Source: Pseudomonadota bacterium (GTDB lineage: Bacteria; Myxococcota; UBA9042; PHBI01). Taken from it: a stretch of DNA of 7,514 nt. Numbering within the stretch: position 1 is the first letter of the stretch; every line of letters begins with the position of its first letter. Positions 5,485 to 7,514 of this stretch are shown here, in pieces. The stretch is taken from assembly GCA_005788935.1 (NCBI GenBank), contig SYAK01000135.1, forward strand, positions 1-7,514. Direction: 5' to 3'. Below the pieces are notes generated by a model. It was not told the DNA's origin and did not search any database. It saw nothing but the letters and a program-made list of their open reading frames with translations. The position numbers were made by a program, and so were the translations under genes.

Positions 5485-6039
5485 ATGGACACGGACGTGG
5501 CACGCGAGAAGGATGAGACGCCAGGCACCCCGCGGGGGTCGGCGGTCGAGATGAACCAGCTCGTGCTGCCGACGCACGCCAACGCGCTCGGCTCGGTCTT
5601 CGGTGGCCAGATCATGGCCTGGATCGACATCTGCGCCGCGCTCGCGGCGATGAAGCACGCGCGCCGTTCGTGCGTGACGGCCTCGATGGACGCACTCGAT
5701 TTCGTGATGCCGATCCGCGTCGGACACGTCGTGAACCTGCGGGCCATGGTGAACTTCGTCGGGCGGACGTCGATGGAGGTCGGCGTGCGCGTCGAGGCTG
5801 GCGACCCGACCGCGGGGTCCCTGCAGCACGCCGCGAGCTCGTACCTGACCTTTGTGGCCCTCGACGGGGCTGGACGCCCTTGCCCGGTGCGGGCGCTGAC
5901 CCCCGAGACGCCCGAGGAGCACCTGCGTTTCGACGAGGCCGCCGTGCGGCGCGAGCAGCGACTGGCGCTCGCCAAGGTCCGGAGGGCGTTGAAGGCCGAA
6001 CACGCCGAACGCCTCGCACGCCTCGGGGGAACGGCATGA
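5485..6039 (+). CDS. Hotdog-fold acyl-CoA thioesterase (YciA/BACH-like)
   Basis: A 184-residue protein with a single hotdog domain at about 20-130. It hydrolyses acyl-CoA to free fatty acid and CoA in the cytoplasm. The family signature H-x-N-x-x-G then FGGQxMxWxD is clear in LPTHANALGSVFGGQIMAWID. It contains His31, Asn33 (likely catalytic), Gly36 and Asp48. It continues with CVTASMDALDFVMPIRVGHV and NFVGRTSMEVGVRVEA, the usual TAxxDxxxFxxPxxxG and GxTSxEV blocks. Residues 141-184 form a charged, probably helical tail (EEHLRFDEAAVRREQRLALA), common in single-domain members. Such enzymes work as oligomers. The chain-length preference cannot be read from sequence. Its stop overlaps the next start (ATGA), implying translational coupling to the unrecognised gene downstream. 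Confidence 0.9.
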   Translation: MDTDVAREKDETPGTPRGSAVEMNQLVLPTHANALGSVFGGQIMAWIDICAALAAMKHARRSCVTASMDALDFVMPIRVGHVVNLRAMVNFVGRTSMEVGVRVEAGDPTAGSLQHAASSYLTFVALDGAGRPCPVRALTPETPEEHLRFDEAAVRREQRLALAKVRRALKAEHAERLARLGGTA

Positions 6040-7514
6040 CGTTGTCGCTCTCGGGGCTGCTCTCGAGCCTCCCTCCCGCGAACCTCGCCGAGACGGATCT
6101 GGCGCGCTTCGTGGCCCTCGTCCTCGGCCGTCGCGTGCGCCACGAGCTACCGGGATTGCTGGCCCTCCTCGCCGAGGAGACCCTGCGCGGCTATCCCGCG
6201 GGGCTCGGCCCGCTGCTTTCGGCCGTGGTCGAGCACCTCATGGCCGAGAACATCCCGCCCGAGCTCGTGGACACGGTGCTCGTCGAGCAGATCTTCGGCC
6301 GCGCGATCTTCCTCGAGCGGCTCGACGGGCGCGTCATCGTGCGCCAGGAGCGCCTCCGCCCCGGGCTGGCCATCGGCTCCGAGCTGCGCCTCATCTTCGG
6401 GCGGCGCCTGCACGTCTTCGGCGGCTCGGGCAGCCAGCTCGTGCTGATCCACTCCGTCGACCTCGTGCGCGTCCCAGAGGCCCACTTCGCGGTTCCACGC
6501 GGCCCCGTCCTCGCCATGCTGGTCGATCCGGACGAGGCTGACGCGCTCGCCACCGCGTGGAACCGGCTCGAGGCGGCGCTCGACGGTGCGCCCGAGATCG
6601 AGCAGCTCGAGTGGCAGGACCGCTTCTTCGCCGTGGCCCGCCGAAAGTGTTTTGAAGTCAAACTGATACAGGCCGGCCTGACCCCGCTCGATCCGGCATT
6701 GCGTCAGCAGCTCTGGGCCGAGCTCACCGCACACTGCCGCGACAGCGAACTCGCAGAGCAGCGTCGCCCGGGCGTGCGCGGGCTCGAACGACGCCTCGCC
6801 AGCCTCGGCCTCGAGCCGCAGGCGCCATGGCTCGGGCCAGCGCTCGCCCTCGCCGCCGAGATCTTCGCCGAGACAGGCCCAGACCCCGAGGTGGAGCGCG
6901 GCGCCTGCCCCTGCCCGCCCGAGGATGTCGCAGCGTGGGCCGAGTGGGTCGAAGTGCCGCTCGCCGCGCGCGACGTGGTGTCGGCCATGTCGCAGACAGC
7001 GATCGAGGCCGCCCTCGTGCAGCTCGCCGAGATCGAGGCCGGACGCAGCGAGGCGGAGCTCGATCCGATGCTGCGCCGTGGCCTGCAGAGCCTGCGTGAC
7101 CATCGCCTGCGCCCTCGCTGGTCACGCAGCGAACGGGTTCTGACTTCCATTGATTTCATGACGTTGTGTGACAGTCACCTGGCGCGCGGCTCCGACATCG
7201 GCGACAAGTGCGAGGCGCTCCACAACCTCGCGGATGCGGCCGAGTCCCGGCCGCGCTTCGAGGTGCCGTCTCGCAGGCCCCTCGCGGAGGTGTCGGACGA
7301 CACCCTGGATTGGGACGAACCAGCGACCGCGCCGCCACGAACGACCGCGTCGCTCGCTACCCTGCCAGCGCACGCCATCCCCGAGCGCGAGCCCGAGCCC
7401 GCCGAGACCGAAGCGCCCGCCCCGGCCGGACCACCGCCCGCCCCGCCAGCCGCCGAGTCGCCCCCGCTGACGACGCTGCTGAGCCCCCAGCCCGCCCAGC
7501 CCGGGGCTCGCCCG
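6036..7514 (+). CDS. Unrecognised large cytoplasmic protein, 3' end beyond the window
   Basis: From ATG 6036 the plus-strand frame stays open through the last base: 493 codons without a stop, with coding-like G/C-ending codons (CTC, GAG, GCC). It overlaps the thioesterase stop as ATGA and has GGGGGAA about 4 nt upstream. There is no signal peptide or clear membrane segment. Residues 1-100 are Leu-rich helical (RHELPGLLALLAEETLRGYP, EQIFGRAIFLERL). About 100-165 looks beta-rich (VIVRQERLRPGLAIGSELRL, LHVFGGSGSQLVLIHSVDLV). About 165-400 is again helical, with a CPC at 291-293. From about 410 it becomes a Pro/Ala/Glu-rich low-complexity tail (residues 450-493), probably a linker to a further domain or a disordered end. 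I do not recognise the family and assign no function. Coupling to the thioesterase suggests co-expression, not necessarily a shared pathway. Confidence 0.83.
   Translation, partial: MTLSLSGLLSSLPPANLAETDLARFVALVLGRRVRHELPGLLALLAEETLRGYPAGLGPLLSAVVEHLMAENIPPELVDTVLVEQIFGRAIFLERLDGRVIVRQERLRPGLAIGSELRLIFGRRLHVFGGSGSQLVLIHSVDLVRVPEAHFAVPRGPVLAMLVDPDEADALATAWNRLEAALDGAPEIEQLEWQDRFFAVARRKCFEVKLIQAGLTPLDPALRQQLWAELTAHCRDSELAEQRRPGVRGLERRLASLGLEPQAPWLGPALALAAEIFAETGPDPEVERGACPCPPEDVAAWAEWVEVPLAARDVVSAMSQTAIEAALVQLAEIEAGRSEAELDPMLRRGLQSLRDHRLRPRWSRSERVLTSIDFMTLCDSHLARGSDIGDKCEALHNLADAAESRPRFEVPSRRPLAEVSDDTLDWDEPATAPPRTTASLATLPAHAIPEREPEPAETEAPAPAGPPPAPPAAESPPLTTLLSPQPAQPGARP

Noticed and set aside
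3497..5554. 685-codon plus-strand frame spanning ssrA's 3' end and the minus-strand gene pair
   Set aside because: It runs antisense to two well-supported enzymes with intact catalytic motifs, and its translation is Arg/Gly/Asp-rich without domain features. It is a high-GC shadow frame.
6147..7103. 318-codon minus-strand frame near the right end
   Set aside because: It is opposite the coupled plus-strand frame 6036-7514, which has a start, a binding site and a coding-like codon pattern. The antisense product has no recognisable motif.
6036..7168. Repeated ATGACGTTGT at 6036 and 7159
   Set aside because: The second copy is internal to the same gene, encodes FMTL in context and has no flanking similarity. 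It is a chance 10-mer.

Overview
The window is very GC-rich, with strong G/C preference at third codon positions. It reads as ordinary chromosomal DNA of a deltaproteobacterial-type organism, most likely Myxococcota. The main pointers are an AgmX/PglI-type TonB-like membrane protein (a family strongly expanded in myxobacteria), a TPR-like exported protein, and small hydrolase genes with long Ala/Arg/Pro-rich tracts. The phylum is an inference from protein style; no 16S or other marker is present.

Layout. At the left edge (1-225, minus) is the 5' end of a probable secreted protein that runs off the window. Divergent from it is an exported, cysteine-rich, TPR-like protein (281-1105, plus), ending in a possible weak terminator. 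A 219-bp spacer with a plausible promoter leads to a 581-residue membrane protein with five predicted TM segments and a C-terminal AgmX-type domain (1325-3070, plus), closed by a strong hairpin terminator. Next comes a complete single-piece tmRNA gene, ssrA (3241-3597, plus), the best-supported feature here. It has a 7-bp acceptor stem, a T-arm, an encoded CCA and a tag reading frame ending ALAA. Facing it is a minus-strand pair, an alpha/beta hydrolase (5323-4382) followed 12 bp later by a class I glutamine amidotransferase-like protein (4369-3629). Divergent from the hydrolase is a hotdog-fold acyl-CoA thioesterase (5485-6039, plus). It shares an ATGA overlap with a large unrecognised reading frame that stays open to the window end (6036-7514, at least 493 residues).

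How the parts relate. Two co-directional pairs look like operons: hydrolase plus amidotransferase, and thioesterase plus unknown protein. The tmRNA works in ribosome rescue together with SmpB, which is not encoded here. The AgmX-type protein probably spans the inner membrane with its C-terminal domain in the periplasm, but no TolQ/TolR/ExbB-like partners are in the window. I see no mobile element, CRISPR array or defence system, and no convincing new multi-gene system. The best items for a second look are the unrecognised coupled gene at 6036-7514, the hairpin and repeat cluster in front of ssrA, the inverted repeat flanking the thioesterase promoter candidate, and the non-standard catalytic-acid region of the hydrolase.
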